From: Sinorhizobium kostiense
GTDB lineage: Bacteria > Pseudomonadota > Alphaproteobacteria > Rhizobiales > Rhizobiaceae
Direction: 5' to 3'
Assembly (NCBI RefSeq): GCF_017874595.1
Contig: NZ_JAGILA010000009.1
Coordinates: 62,001-126,000, forward strand
DNA: 64,000 nt
This document shows, one piece after another, positions 34,443 through 43,549 of the stretch. The notes below the pieces were generated by a model. It searched no databases, was not told the DNA's origin, and saw only the letters and a list, made by a program, of their open reading frames with translations. Numbering within the stretch: position 1 is the stretch's first letter; each line of letters opens with the position of its first letter. A program made the translations under genes and the position numbers.

Positions 34443-35338
34443 TATGAAACATGACCTACCAGGAAATCGATGAACGCGCGCACCCTGGCGGCCAAGTGCT
34501 CATGGCCGGCGTAGACGGCATGAATTGTCTCAATGTCTCCGGGGTTGTAGTCCTGAAGAAGTGGTACAAGCAATCCGGTGTCGATATCCGCCTGGACATG
34601 GAATTGTCCGACCCTTGCGATGCCGGTACCCGCAATGCAGAGCTGGCGCATGGCCATGCCGCTATTGACAGTCGTGTTACCTGACACTGGGATCCGCCGG
34701 ACTTCTTCCTCGCCTGGATCGCGGAACGGCCATTCGTTGAGGCTCCTGCGGAAGTTGAAGCTGAGGCAGTTGTGGCCGGCAAGCTCCTGCGGCATTTGCG
34801 GCGTCCCGTGCGCCTCGAGATAGGCGGGGGAGGCCACGACGACCCGGCGGCTCTCCAGGAGTTTCCTCGCCTTTAGGGATGAGTCGCTCATGCTGCCGGA
34901 GCGGACCGCGATATCGGTCCGTTCTTCAATTAGCCCGATGACTCCATCTGTCAGGGAAATATCGAGTTCCACCTCCGGGTAACGGGCGAGGAACTCTGGA
35001 ATGAGAGGGAGAAGATATCTTTCGCCAAAACCGAGCGATGCGTTGACGCGCAGTAGCCCTCGGGGCACGACTTTGCCACCGCTCGCCACCATTTGTTCTG
35101 TTTCTGTTATCTCTGCCAGAATGCGGCGGGCACGGTCGAGATAGACTTCTCCCTCCGGCGTCAGCGTAACAATCCGGGTGGAACGTACAAGCAGCCTCGT
35201 TCCGAGGCGGTCCTCGATCCGGCTCACTAGCTTGCTAATGGCCGACGGGGAGAGCTTCAGCTTGCGTCCTGCGGCGGAAAAGCTCTGCAACTCGGCAGCC
35301 GCCACAAAGACCTCCATCTCACCAGCGCGGTTGTCCAC
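34442..35338 (-). CDS. LysR-family regulator, divergent from an MFS transporter
   Basis: A 298-residue LysR protein with N-terminal HTH (MEVFVAAAELQSFSAAGRKL, then SPSAISKLVSRIEDRLGTRLL) and effector domain (LLRVNASLGFGERYLLPLI). The gene is divergent from the MFS gene, with 165 bases between, an arrangement common for drug or metabolite exporters and their activators. The ligand is not known. Confidence 0.9.
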   Translation of the reverse strand: MDNRAGEMEVFVAAAELQSFSAAGRKLKLSPSAISKLVSRIEDRLGTRLLVRSTRIVTLTPEGEVYLDRARRILAEITETEQMVASGGKVVPRGLLRVNASLGFGERYLLPLIPEFLARYPEVELDISLTDGVIGLIEERTDIAVRSGSMSDSSLKARKLLESRRVVVASPAYLEAHGTPQMPQELAGHNCLSFNFRRSLNEWPFRDPGEEEVRRIPVSGNTTVNSGMAMRQLCIAGTGIARVGQFHVQADIDTGLLVPLLQDYNPGDIETIHAVYAGHEHLAARVRAFIDFLVGHVS

Positions 35339-35503
35339 GGCTCGTTACCTGTGAATTCGGTTCAAGTGTCCTTATCCACTTAAGTCGATTATCACACAAG
35401 TCGTGCTCGCGCATATTGCACCTAGACAATCAATCCAATCGACAGTCCGCTGTCCCATCCGCTGCGAACAGGCTTTCCATGTTCGGGCGAAGAGGTGCTC
35501 GTC

Positions 35504-36685
35504 ATGCCATTGGCTATCTTTGCTTTGACCATTGCTGCTTATGCCATCGGAACGACCGAATTCGTGATCGTCGGCCTGCTGCCCACGGTAGCGAATGATC
35601 TCAACATCACTCTGCCGCTCGCCGGTCTTATCGTCAGTGCCTACGCGCTCGGCGTAACGTTCGGCGCGCCCATACTGACGGCCTTGACCGGTCGCATGGA
35701 GCGCAAGCCCCTCCTCCTGGGCCTAATGATGCTGTTTATCGTCGGCAATGCTGCCGCCGCGCTGTCGCCAAACTATGAGTCTCTACTCATTGCGCGGGTC
35801 ATCTCCGCCTTCGCTCACGGCGTATTCTTCTCCGTCGGCTCGACCATCGCGGCCGATCTCGTGTCGGAAGATCGCCGTGCCTCGGCGATTGCCATGATGT
35901 TCATGGGCCTCACCGTCGCCATCGTAACCGGCGTGCCGCTCGGCACTTGGATCGGCCAGACCTTCGGCTGGCGCGCCACCTTCTGGGCGGTCACCAGTCT
36001 CGGGGTCGTCGCGTGTGCCGGTATCGCGATCCTCCAGCCCAAAACACTGACCAAGGCAGCACCAGCCGGGTTGTTCGAGCAGGTGCGCGTGCTCGGCTCC
36101 GGGCGGCTGCTGATCGTCTTCGCCATGACCGCACTCGGTTACGGCGGCACCTTCGTCGCCTTCACCTTCCTCGCGCCGATCCTCCAGGAGATCACCGGCT
36201 TCTCCCAAGGTGCCGTCAGCCTGATCCTCGTGCTCTACGGTGTCGCCATCGCGATCGGCAACATTGCAGGCGGCAAGATCGCCAACCGTGATCCGGTGAA
36301 GGCGCTAATCGGCCTGTTTGGGGCGCAGGCTGCCGTGCTCGTACTCTTCACGTTTACATCCCCCTTCGCGATTCCGACGCTCCTCACGCTCGCCGCGCTC
36401 GGCTTCCTCTCCTTCGCCAATGTGCCGGGCCTCCAGCTCTACGTGGTTCAGCTTGCCAAGCAGTACCGCCCCGGCGCCGTCGATGTTGCCTCGGCGCTCA
36501 ACATCGCGGCTTTTAATTTCGGCATTGCAGTCGGGGCATGGCTTGGCGGCCTAGTCGTCGCCTCGCCGCTCGGCCTCGGCATGACGCCGGCCGTCGGAGC
36601 GATCCTTGTGACCGCAGCTGTCGTCCTCACCCTTTGGAGCGGCGCGCTAGATCGACGCGCGCTTCCAGCCCTCAGCACTGCCTAA
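35504..36685 (+). CDS. MFS transporter (AraJ/DHA1-like efflux family)
   Basis: The 393-residue protein has about twelve hydrophobic spans. Its start, PLAIFALTIAAYAIGTTEFV, is characteristic of the AraJ/YdhP group, which includes arabinose and drug exporters; the loop GRMERKPLLLG corresponds to the MFS signature between TM2 and TM3. ATG 35504 is preferred over GTG 35495 since AGAGG lies eight bases before it. Likely regulated by the divergent LysR protein. The substrate is unknown. Confidence 0.9.
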   Translation: MPLAIFALTIAAYAIGTTEFVIVGLLPTVANDLNITLPLAGLIVSAYALGVTFGAPILTALTGRMERKPLLLGLMMLFIVGNAAAALSPNYESLLIARVISAFAHGVFFSVGSTIAADLVSEDRRASAIAMMFMGLTVAIVTGVPLGTWIGQTFGWRATFWAVTSLGVVACAGIAILQPKTLTKAAPAGLFEQVRVLGSGRLLIVFAMTALGYGGTFVAFTFLAPILQEITGFSQGAVSLILVLYGVAIAIGNIAGGKIANRDPVKALIGLFGAQAAVLVLFTFTSPFAIPTLLTLAALGFLSFANVPGLQLYVVQLAKQYRPGAVDVASALNIAAFNFGIAVGAWLGGLVVASPLGLGMTPAVGAILVTAAVVLTLWSGALDRRALPALSTA

Positions 36686-36775
36686 CCTGGCAACCCCGCC
36701 GCAACAACCGGAGAAACTTCATGGAAACGCCGCGGCAGTAACGCGCAGCGGTCTGGCAGCAAGGCTACCTATACC

Positions 36776-36810
36776 ACGAAAGGGAGGGGCGGATGTCTCC
36801 CCTCCTTCGT
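36776..36810. terminator. Terminator-like hairpin after the MFS gene
   Basis: CGAA-(AG)-GGAGGGG pairs with CCCCTCC-TTCG around a nine-base loop and is followed by TTCTT. Placed 90 bases beyond the MFS stop, it probably ends that transcript. Confidence 0.6.
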
Positions 36811-37502
36811 TCTTAAACGAGCATGTAGCGAGCCTTCTTGAACCCGGTTGCGGCAGCGCATTTACCGACGCGGTCTGCGGTTTGACTCCCTTCAAGGCGA
36901 GGGATTCGCAATCGGATTCCCTCAGCGTCGCATTATCAGGCGCCGATCGTCTTGAACGGGGCCGACTGCAGACTGCCCGCTTTTTGACACTGCCGCGAAA
37001 GGCAGACATCCTGTGGCTCAAGGAGAGGCCTAGTTGCGGCTAATCGTTAATCAGCACCCCGTTGCAGCTCCTTGTCTTCACGAGCCCCGTGCACGGCCTG
37101 TTGCGAGGATGTTCACGTTCTGGGCCAAAAAGATCATCTACGGGAACTTCGCTGTTCCTGGGAACCGATGCCTCCGACCATTTCCTTACAGAGCTCCGAG
37201 CGTCGGGGTGCCGGTCAGCGTGGCGGCAGCGAAGCAGTTGCCCAGGAACAAATTAGCGCCTGATGGATTACTAGGTCCAATTCACATCCGGAGCGGTGTC
37301 AGTCGTCCGATACGCAAGAAAACAGCGCCCGCAATACGGCGGGCACTGCCGCAAGTCAGCGAACGGCGCTACGAAGGTTCAGGGGGCACCGCGAGCGGCT
37401 CCCTTCGGTCTGGACCCCTTAGGATTCGGTCGCTTTGCTACCTGACACAGAGTAACGACGCGCGGCCTTGCGAGGCATCACCGGCAGAACAGGGACAGCG
37501 AA
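36811..37502. other. Intergenic region with the second repeat copy
   Basis: About 690 bases without a convincing gene. It contains copy B of the 57-bp repeat (37076-37131), the degenerate CCCTTCAAGGCGAGGGAT segment near 36894-36915 and a small GCCCGC/GCGGGC hairpin near 37329-37347. Confidence 0.5.
37076..37131 (+). repeat. 57-bp interspersed repeat, copy B
   Basis: This 56-base segment matches 5005-5061 except for three substitutions and one deleted G, in the same orientation. The flanking sequences show no longer homology. See copy A. Confidence 0.8.
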
Positions 37503-37703
37503 ATGGCTCAGAAGTCCAAGCAAACGACCGGATCAAATACCCGGCCCAGTTCATCCAATCCGGAGGAGGTTCCCGCCGGCACGCCCGGGTCGGGCGAGAA
37601 TATTTGCCGCCGCTGCGCTGGAACAGGCAAGCTCGACGGCGAAGCATGCCCAGACTGCGGCGGGACGGGTAAGGTGATCACTCCGGTTGGTGGCGCCGGA
37701 TAG
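37503..37703 (+). CDS. Small zinc-finger-like protein (DnaJ-type CxxCxGxG)
   Basis: The 66-residue protein has a disordered Ser/Pro/Gly-rich N-terminus and a C-terminal double knuckle, CRRCAGTGKL then CPDCGGTGKV, identical in style to the DnaJ cysteine-rich repeat. Four cysteines can bind one zinc. Similar small proteins are common in rhizobia; their function is unknown to me. The start ATG is at 37503 after GGGACAG. Confidence 0.75.
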   Translation: MAQKSKQTTGSNTRPSSSNPEEVPAGTPGSGENICRRCAGTGKLDGEACPDCGGTGKVITPVGGAG

Positions 37704-38109
37704 GGAGCCCCGGGATGCATTTCGCGCCTTGAAGTGGGCGCTGCCATTTTCGTGATGCCATCCCCGCCCAGCGCCAGGCCGAGCGCCATTGCGGCGAAGG
37801 CCGCGCCGACCGATCGCTTCGGTAGGACCGTCTCCCAACCGGGCGTCAGCCGCTTCGGCCGATCAGGTCCGCGAGCGGTAGCATGCATGCTCTAGGAGCT
37901 CCGTGCCTGCCCTGCCATACATCGCACGTTTGATCGTCATCCTGGAGGCGGCGCGATCAGCACCACGATCAGAGCCGACAAAGACCCGATATGAAATGCA
38001 CATCGCCCGACAAGCGTCGGGTTTAGCAATGGCAAGCACCGCATTGTATTGCTTCATCGAACGATTGAGGTCGATGCCTTCGCGACACGCGGACGCCGCC
38101 GCGCGCGGC
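37704..38109. other. Intergenic region, no supported gene
   Basis: Frames on both strands overlap here without a convincing start or family. I see nothing specific in these 406 bases. Confidence 0.4.
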
Positions 38110-38316
38110 TCAAGACAGCCCCGCGATAATCCTCAAGCCCAGATCATCCCGAATTCCTGCTTGATAGGCGTTAATCAGCTTGGCGGCGAGTGCTTCAGCT
38201 TCTTCCGACTTGCGAGACAAAGCTCGCCTTTGAAGCTCATCTTGGAAGGCCTTCCCAATCATAGCCAACTCGTCGGGCCCAATCGGATCGAAACTGAACG
38301 CCTGAGCGGAATTCAT
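38110..38316 (-). CDS. Small hypothetical protein
   Basis: A 68-residue protein, predicted helical (ELAMIGKAFQDELQRRALSR, then SEEAEALAAKLINAYQAGI). The start at 38316 follows GGAGGGAGGGG, a strong ribosome binding site, which supports it as real. No recognised domain or neighbour-based role. Confidence 0.6.
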   Translation of the reverse strand: MNSAQAFSFDPIGPDELAMIGKAFQDELQRRALSRKSEEAEALAAKLINAYQAGIRDDLGLRIIAGLS

Positions 38317-38405
38317 CGTACCCCTCCCTCCGACAACGCCGCAACGGAGACCACCATGGGCCGCTTATGCACGGCCTTATTCGATGAAAGCAGTTTTGCT
38401 GGAGA

Positions 38406-38564
38406 TTAGCGAAAGTGAACCGTCCTCACGGCTGGGCCATCCATGTCGGTCCACTCCACTGCCGCAATGGCGGAGCCGAATAGAAGAGCAGGTATAGCCA
38501 GAGCTCCCATGAACCTAAGCATTTGAAGACGACGTGTGCGCTTTCCGTCCCAGTCGTAAGCCAT
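38406..38564 (-). CDS. Small single-span membrane protein
   Basis: A 52-residue frame reads MAYDWDGKRTRRLQMLRFMG at the start, then a hydrophobic span (ALAIPALLFGSAIAAV) and a short polar tail. GGGGG lies about ten bases before the ATG. The positive-inside arrangement suggests a cytoplasmic N-terminus and a single helix in the inner membrane. No family assigned. Confidence 0.55.
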   Translation of the reverse strand: MAYDWDGKRTRRLQMLRFMGALAIPALLFGSAIAAVEWTDMDGPAVRTVHFR

Positions 38565-38749
38565 CTGGCATCCGCCCCCTTGAAAGCATCTGAAAACAGT
38601 ACGGCAGAATAGAACCAGAGAAGGACCTACAGGTCGAGTCGATTTTCAAGTACTATTTTTTAACAATATTGATCGTATCGATCTATATTGCGTGTATCCG
38701 ATGGGCGGCAGCAACTGGTTAGAAATTAGAGGTAAGAGATGAAGCATTA

Positions 38750-38850
38750 ATGAGCGCCCTGTCCGATCGCGCCCAGAACAGCAAGGCCGAACGCCTCATC
38801 CAGACCGCGCTGCGGGAATGGGGCTATGCCACCGCATTCCCGACCTCGCA
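38750..38850 (+). pseudogene. Transposase C-terminal fragment (IS481-like)
   Basis: In one frame the bases encode NSKAERLIQTALREWGYATA, a hallmark stretch from the end of the DDE integrase domain of IS481/IS3-type transposases. The expected upstream catalytic region and downstream HRYNWHRPH segment are missing. It is a remnant that overlaps the start of noncoding DNA next to the MucR/Ros-like gene. Confidence 0.65.
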
Positions 38851-38862
38851 CAGTGGAAGGCC

Positions 38863-39351
38863 TCAACGGAACTTGAGACCGATCTTTTTGCGAGGCTGGG
38901 GCGCAGCAACAGCCTCTGTCGGCGCAGACGGCGCCGGTCTTTTTCCCAGTCCGGACGCGCGAGCGAGTTCGGCGCGCTGGCGGGCATAGGCCGGAGCCGT
39001 CATCGGGTAGTCGGCCGGGAGCTTCCATTTCTCCCGATATTGTTCGGGTGTAAGACCGTATTTCGCCATCAGGTGCCGCCGCAGCGACTTGAACCGCTTG
39101 CCGTCTTCGAGGCAGATGATGAAATCCTCCGTGACCGACTTCTTGGCCGGCACGGCGGGACGCTGCTCTTCGATGACAGGCGCCTCCTGTGCCTGGAATG
39201 ATTGTGAGGCCCCGTTCAGCGCCGCGTGGGTCTGCTGGATCAAACTTGACAAATCGCCGATCGGCACGACGTTGCGGCTCAGATAGGCCGCCACGATCCG
39301 GCTGGTAAGCTCGAGTTTTCGCTCGTCGGCGTCCGAACGCGGTTCGATCAA
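38863..39351 (-). CDS. MucR/Ros-family zinc-finger transcriptional regulator
   Basis: The 162-residue protein matches MucR/Ros closely: LTSRIVAAYLSRNVVPIGDL near the N-terminus, then FIICLEDGKRFKSLRRHLMA, KYGLTPEQYREKWKLPADYP and the MTAPAYARQRAELARASGLG tail. The zinc-ligand region C-x(8-14)-H is present. A TTG at 39351 with GGGAG eight bases upstream gives the best family fit; the longer open frame to 39813 runs antisense to the exonuclease gene. MucR/Ros proteins control exopolysaccharide, motility and plasmid genes. Additional plasmid copies are common. Confidence 0.9.
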   Translation of the reverse strand: MIEPRSDADERKLELTSRIVAAYLSRNVVPIGDLSSLIQQTHAALNGASQSFQAQEAPVIEEQRPAVPAKKSVTEDFIICLEDGKRFKSLRRHLMAKYGLTPEQYREKWKLPADYPMTAPAYARQRAELARASGLGKRPAPSAPTEAVAAPQPRKKIGLKFR

Positions 39352-39558
39352 TTCGCTTCTCCCGAGACTTTGATATTGGCATGAATTGGCGGAGGTAATG
39401 TGCAGGCAATCCGGCCGGGAGGAAGCCGGTTTCGCCGGCGGGCTGAGTTTATCGACAGATTTCCGGCCGTTTTCGTTTGTCTGTCGATCTGCCGTCACCG
39501 GCTCCCTATTGTGAGCCTCGTTATTCTTCCATAGCTGCCCGAGGAAGTACGAACGACG

Positions 39559-40539
39559 ATGACATTGCAGCTCGAGATGTTTCCGCCGCCATGCGCGAAG
39601 AAGACCGATGACGTTGTCGTGGCGCCCCTCCCGGCGGCAAAGCGGCGTGAAGGACGGGAGCTCGATGATGAAGCCATGGTGCGCCATCTCGAGAAGAGTG
39701 GCAACTATCGTGTTCTGCGAAGGCTCGTTCCCCGCGCAGTCGTCGCTACGCCGCGGGCGAGATTTCCGCGCCTCGGGGTCATCGTCGACACCGAGACCAC
39801 CGGCCTCGACCATCGCAAGGACGAAATCATCGAGATCGGCGCCATTGCATTCACGTTCGACGACGACGGCACCATCGGCGATGTCACCGGTGTGTATGGC
39901 GGGCTACAGCAGCCCTTGAATCCGATCCCGCCAGAGATCACCCGCCTCACCGGCATCACCGACGAAATGGTGGCCGGGCAAGTAATCGATTTGGCAAAGC
40001 TTCACTCGTTGACCGCGCCCGCCGACCTCGTCATCGCCCACAATGCTTCCTTCGATCGCCCCTTCTGCGAGGCATTATCGAGCCTGTTCTCGGACAAGGC
40101 CTGGGCCTGCTCGGTATCCGAGATCGACTGGGCGGCACGGGGTTTCGAAGGGACGAAGCTCGGCTATCTGATCGGACAGGTCGGCTGCTTTCACAACGGC
40201 CATCGCGCCGTCGACGATTGCTTGGCCCTTCTCGAGGTGTTGTCGTTTCGCGGGGAGGGGGCCGGCGGCCACGCATTTGCGGAGCTCGTCCAGGCAAGCC
40301 AGAAAACACGCCTGCGCATCTTTGCCGAGCATAGTCCGTTCGAGATGAAGGAGCGGCTGAAGGCCAGAGGCTACCGCTGGTCGGATGGCAGCGATGGCCG
40401 TCCGAAATCCTGGTGGACCGAGATCGACGAGGAGAAGCTCGACGAGGAGCTCCGTTACTTGCGCTCCGAGATCTACCGGTGGAACGAAGCCGATCCGCCG
40501 GTGATACGCCTGACCGCTTTCGATCGCTTCAGGGCCTGA
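39559..40539 (+). CDS. DEDDh 3'-5' exonuclease (DNA polymerase III epsilon-like)
   Basis: The 326-residue protein has an exonuclease domain at about 75-235: the DEDD residues are in VIVDTETTGLDH (motif ExoI), IAHNASFDRPFCE (ExoII) and HRAVDDCLALLEVL (ExoIII, with the His of DEDDh). A C-terminal extension of about 90 residues (WSDGSDGRPKSWWTEIDEEK) follows. It is likely a stand-alone proofreading or nucleic-acid-trimming nuclease rather than a polymerase subunit. ATG at 39559 lies far from its neighbours, so it may be monocistronic. Confidence 0.9.
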   Translation: MTLQLEMFPPPCAKKTDDVVVAPLPAAKRREGRELDDEAMVRHLEKSGNYRVLRRLVPRAVVATPRARFPRLGVIVDTETTGLDHRKDEIIEIGAIAFTFDDDGTIGDVTGVYGGLQQPLNPIPPEITRLTGITDEMVAGQVIDLAKLHSLTAPADLVIAHNASFDRPFCEALSSLFSDKAWACSVSEIDWAARGFEGTKLGYLIGQVGCFHNGHRAVDDCLALLEVLSFRGEGAGGHAFAELVQASQKTRLRIFAEHSPFEMKERLKARGYRWSDGSDGRPKSWWTEIDEEKLDEELRYLRSEIYRWNEADPPVIRLTAFDRFRA

Positions 40540-40596
40540 CTGGACTTTGACGCTGACCACAGGCCACGAGGGCGGCGGAGCGCTTCTCAAGTGGGG

Positions 40597-40854
40597 CTAA
40601 TCTGAATACCGTTTCAGGATCCGGTAGCCGCGCGCCCGCTTCTGGCGAAGCAGGAACAGGAAGCGACCTATCGCTTGACGGTCATCCTCAAACAGTTGGA
40701 CGCGCTCCTGGCCGCGGGTGCCGATACGGCCCCAACGGCGGACGAGCGCCGAGCCGCCGAAGAGATCGGGCTCGATCGACATCTCATAAAAGCGTGCCAT
40801 GTTTCTGCCCGCATCGATGCGCTGAACATAAAGGCGAAACCAGTGCTGGGTCAT
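40597..40854 (-). CDS. WGR-domain small protein
   Basis: An 85-residue protein consisting of a WGR domain, recognised from FYEMSIEPDLFGGSALVRRW followed by GRIGTRGQERVQLFED. WGR domains occur in PARPs and in bacteria alone; they can bind nucleic acids. ATG 40854 is chosen; TTG 40875 would add seven residues. Convergent with the exonuclease gene. Confidence 0.85.
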   Translation of the reverse strand: MTQHWFRLYVQRIDAGRNMARFYEMSIEPDLFGGSALVRRWGRIGTRGQERVQLFEDDRQAIGRFLFLLRQKRARGYRILKRYSD

Positions 40855-41518
40855 GGCTCCAAATTGGCCGGACAAGGCTCAGGCGTCCAACGACATTTAT
40901 GAATCGATCAGCGCTGATCGATTCAGGACGTTGATGCGACGGTGAAGTATCCGTCCGTGGTCCGTCGCAAGTGCAAGCTGAAGAAGCGCAGAAGCCGACG
41001 AGCGGCGCGGCGAAACAGATCGCGCGCTGTAGCGCTCAGCGCCTGCACGATCACTGCGCAGGTGTCGTCGGGCGCAGCCAATCGGCGGCGACCAAGAAGA
41101 AGTCCCGACCCGCTCCCGTTTTCCACTCCGCCTTTGGCGGAGCGACGCAGGCGGAGGCCTGAACGCGCTTTCCATTGCGCCGAAGAGTGGGGCGGCTGCC
41201 CGTTTCGCAACATCGTGCACAGGGCACTGCAGCCGTCATACGGAGTTGCGCCGTTGCTTCGGGTCGCGCTTACGCACACATCCTCCTCCGCATCCCTCGC
41301 GTGGTGCAATCCTTCGGTGCAGGACGAGGCCGGTCCCAGGCTCCCTTGCGTTGCAGCCCCTTCGGTTTCGTGCGCTTCTGCCGGACGGCGCCTTGTCGTC
41401 AATGGCCTGCCCGCGCCACCCTTCGTAGAAGGCCCGTGTTGGCCATGACGGCGGCGGCCGACGCCGCCCGGCCTTTCACGCTGCGTCCTTCGGGACAGAG
41501 CAACGAAAGGAGAAGATC
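40855..41518. other. Intergenic region without a supported gene
   Basis: 664 bases with overlapping frames on both strands. None has a good start, and none is recognisable. It may include the promoter of the following gene. Confidence 0.4.
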
Positions 41519-41887
41519 ATGGGACTGGACATGTATGCCTGCACGCTTCGCGAGCCGCCCGCCGCGCCGGTCGACTTTGAAGTCGAAGAGGCCACTACGG
41601 CGCTCCACTACTGGCGCAAGCATCCGAACCTTCACGGCTGGATGGAACGGCTCTACCGCGAGAAGGGCGGCACGCACGCGAATTTCAATTGCATCAATCT
41701 TCAGCTAACCGCCGACGATCTCGATCGCCTGGAAACGGCAATCTGCGATCGCACCCTGCCGCCGACCGAAGGCTTCTTCTTCGGGGTGTCCGACGGCAGC
41801 GAAGTCGACGATGATCTCGCCTTTGTCGCCAAGGCCCGCGACGCGCTCGCAGCCGGCCTCGCAATCTTCTATGTGTCATGGTGGTAG
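41519..41887 (+). CDS. Conserved hypothetical protein of the MGLDMYA type
   Basis: The 122-residue protein starts MGLDMYACTLREPP and contains ALHYWRKHPNLHGWMERLYR and a Trp-rich end (FYVSWW). Proteins of this kind occur widely on bacterial plasmids; some databases label them phosphoglycerate kinase, which the sequence does not support. AAAGGAGAAG precedes the ATG. Function unknown. Confidence 0.75.
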   Translation: MGLDMYACTLREPPAAPVDFEVEEATTALHYWRKHPNLHGWMERLYREKGGTHANFNCINLQLTADDLDRLETAICDRTLPPTEGFFFGVSDGSEVDDDLAFVAKARDALAAGLAIFYVSWW

Positions 41888-41959
41888 GGCCTGCGCGCCG
41901 GGACGGTCGATCCGTCCCGGTTTCCGCGCGGCTGGCCGGCACCACCATGTCGATATCGA

Positions 41960-42454
41960 TCAGCCGCGCTGCGTCTCGCCGGGCGCCACAGCTTCGGCCA
42001 CTTCTTCGCCTGGCGTCATGCGCTTCAGGAGTCGAATCAAGTCCCGCATCGTATCAGCCGGCAGGAGCTCAATGAGTCTCGTCAGAGTTCGGCGCTCCTC
42101 TGCCTCTTCGGGCGTCTTGCCCCACAGGTGCGGCGCTGCGTCAAAGATTAAATCAAGAGGCATAAAGCCCATGATCTCACAGAGATGAATCAGGCGGGGG
42201 ACGGTCATTCGACCTTCTGACCGCTCGTACCTGCCGTAAACAGTTACCGACAGTCCTAGCAAATGCGCTGCATCGGCGCGGGAGATACCCTTGGCCTCGC
42301 GTGTGTGTTTGAGCCAGGCCGAGATCTTTTCGTCCATCTCCTTTGCGGTAAGGATGCCGTCGAACCCAGGTTGGCGAAAGGCAGGCCTAGGAAACTCCGG
42401 ATCGGCTGTTTCAACCAGACCTCGTGCACGAATCAAGCTCTTTGCATCAGTCAC
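41960..42454 (-). CDS. XRE-family transcriptional regulator
   Basis: The 164-residue protein has a central HTH_XRE domain (about 55-115): ISAWLKHTREAKGISRADAA, then HLLGLSVTVYGRYERSEGRM. The ends are helical. GTG 42454 is preferred as the start, preceded by AGGGTAAGG; the open frame continues upstream to 42676 without a better start. Likely an autoregulator or plasmid gene repressor; target unknown. Confidence 0.75.
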   Translation of the reverse strand: MTDAKSLIRARGLVETADPEFPRPAFRQPGFDGILTAKEMDEKISAWLKHTREAKGISRADAAHLLGLSVTVYGRYERSEGRMTVPRLIHLCEIMGFMPLDLIFDAAPHLWGKTPEEAEERRTLTRLIELLPADTMRDLIRLLKRMTPGEEVAEAVAPGETQRG

Positions 42455-42734
42455 CGACCTTACCCTTTTTGTAGATACCACCCGTTGAGCGGTTACTATG
42501 CACCAATTGAAGCACTTTGGAGCACGCCGCCAGAGAGACACACAGCATTTCCCCTCCATTTTTAGGGGGGATTTCCCGATCGCGAGCTCAGCCAGAGAAT
42601 CAAAAGGCTTCGGCGCGCGCCCTGGCGTTGGCAACTGAACTCGCTCTAAAAATGGCGAAGCAGTCGAGAAAAGCAATTAGCGATTCCTTGCCGCCACCAT
42701 GTTCCAGTCGCCGTCTTTCACTTGAAAAACCGCC

Positions 42735-43067
42735 TCAATTCGCGTGGTCGCCGACGATCCACTTGAGCTGCGCGGAAAGCTCGCAAGCGATCTCCGTCTC
42801 TGCAATTCGAATGCAACGGTTGACGATCACTTTGGATCCGTTGCCATGTTTCTTTAGATTCCATCTGGACAAATCGAACAGCTGAGCCTTGGCCTGATCG
42901 GCCGTCGGCCAATGCTTTTCGGGTAAAGCTTTCGTTATGTTCGTGTAAGGCAAAATGCACTCAGAAATGTTTCCCATCCCGACTGTTGGTCGGCCGAGAT
43001 GGGGAGCAACATACACGCCTAGGACGCAGCCAACGGCCACGCCAATCAGGAAGCCGCGGCCCAGCAT
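42735..43067 (-). CDS. Small protein with N-terminal membrane segment
   Basis: A 110-residue protein with an N-terminal hydrophobic segment (GRGFLIGVAVGCVLGVYVAP) that serves as a signal or anchor, followed by a soluble domain with cysteines (SECILPY, NRCIRI, ACELSA). It starts four bases after the gene at 43071 ends, so it probably belongs to the ParA operon of the mobilisation region. Family unknown. Confidence 0.6.
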   Translation of the reverse strand: MLGRGFLIGVAVGCVLGVYVAPHLGRPTVGMGNISECILPYTNITKALPEKHWPTADQAKAQLFDLSRWNLKKHGNGSKVIVNRCIRIAETEIACELSAQLKWIVGDHAN

Positions 43068-43070
43068 CGA

Positions 43071-43508
43071 TCAATAGCCGCTGTCTTTCAGGAACTGATC
43101 GATCGCGGCCTTCATGATTACAGTCATCTTCACGTCGTTCTCGAGGGCGGCCTTTTGCAGCCGCATCTTGGTGTCGTAATCGAGCGGGCAGTTGACGTAG
43201 TGCTTGGATTCCCGATCGCGCGCCCTTTTTAAGTCGCGCAGACGAACTCTCGCGTCCTCACGCTGCAGTGCCCGTGCCGTTGTCCGCTCGCGCCGCGCCT
43301 CTTCGGTCGGTGCTATCAGACGGTTCATCGGCCAATCGGATGCAGTGGTGGCCGGCGCATGGCCGTCAGACTGATTTTCAGCCGGTGGCTCGGCGGCCGG
43401 CAACTCAGCCGGCTTGCTCGAACCGTCCTCTGTCACCTGCCGTTTCGCTGGACGGCTGCGGCGCGGCGCCACCGCAAAGTCAGAAACTGTCGTTTGTCGC
43501 TTAGCCAT
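43071..43508 (-). CDS. Probable ribbon-helix-helix-like partner of ParA
   Basis: The 145-residue protein has a basic, disordered N-terminal half rich in Pro, Ala and Arg. The C-terminal 45 residues, VNCPLDYDTKMRLQKAALEN then VKMTVIMKAAIDQFLKDSGY, look like a ribbon-helix-helix DNA-binding or ParG-like module. The start is either ATG 43508 or GTG 43553, the latter overlapping the ParA stop (GTGA). It is likely the DNA-binding partner of the ParA-like protein in mobilisation or partition. Confidence 0.65.
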   Translation of the reverse strand: MAKRQTTVSDFAVAPRRSRPAKRQVTEDGSSKPAELPAAEPPAENQSDGHAPATTASDWPMNRLIAPTEEARRERTTARALQREDARVRLRDLKRARDRESKHYVNCPLDYDTKMRLQKAALENDVKMTVIMKAAIDQFLKDSGY

Positions 43509-43549
43509 GCGCTGCCACCCGCTGTTCACCCGCCAAGAGCGCTTCGATG

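Noticed and set aside
5005..37131. The 32-kb segment between repeat copies as an integrated element
   Set aside because: No integrase gene or tRNA target is seen at either end; two short repeats alone do not establish an element.
37034..37672. A 212-residue rightward frame across the repeat copy B
   Set aside because: It has no recognisable domain, contains a non-coding repeat, and overlaps the zinc-finger protein in another frame.
38863..39813. A 316-residue extension of the MucR/Ros gene
   Set aside because: The extension overlaps the exonuclease gene start on the other strand and lacks similarity; MucR/Ros proteins are about 140-165 residues.
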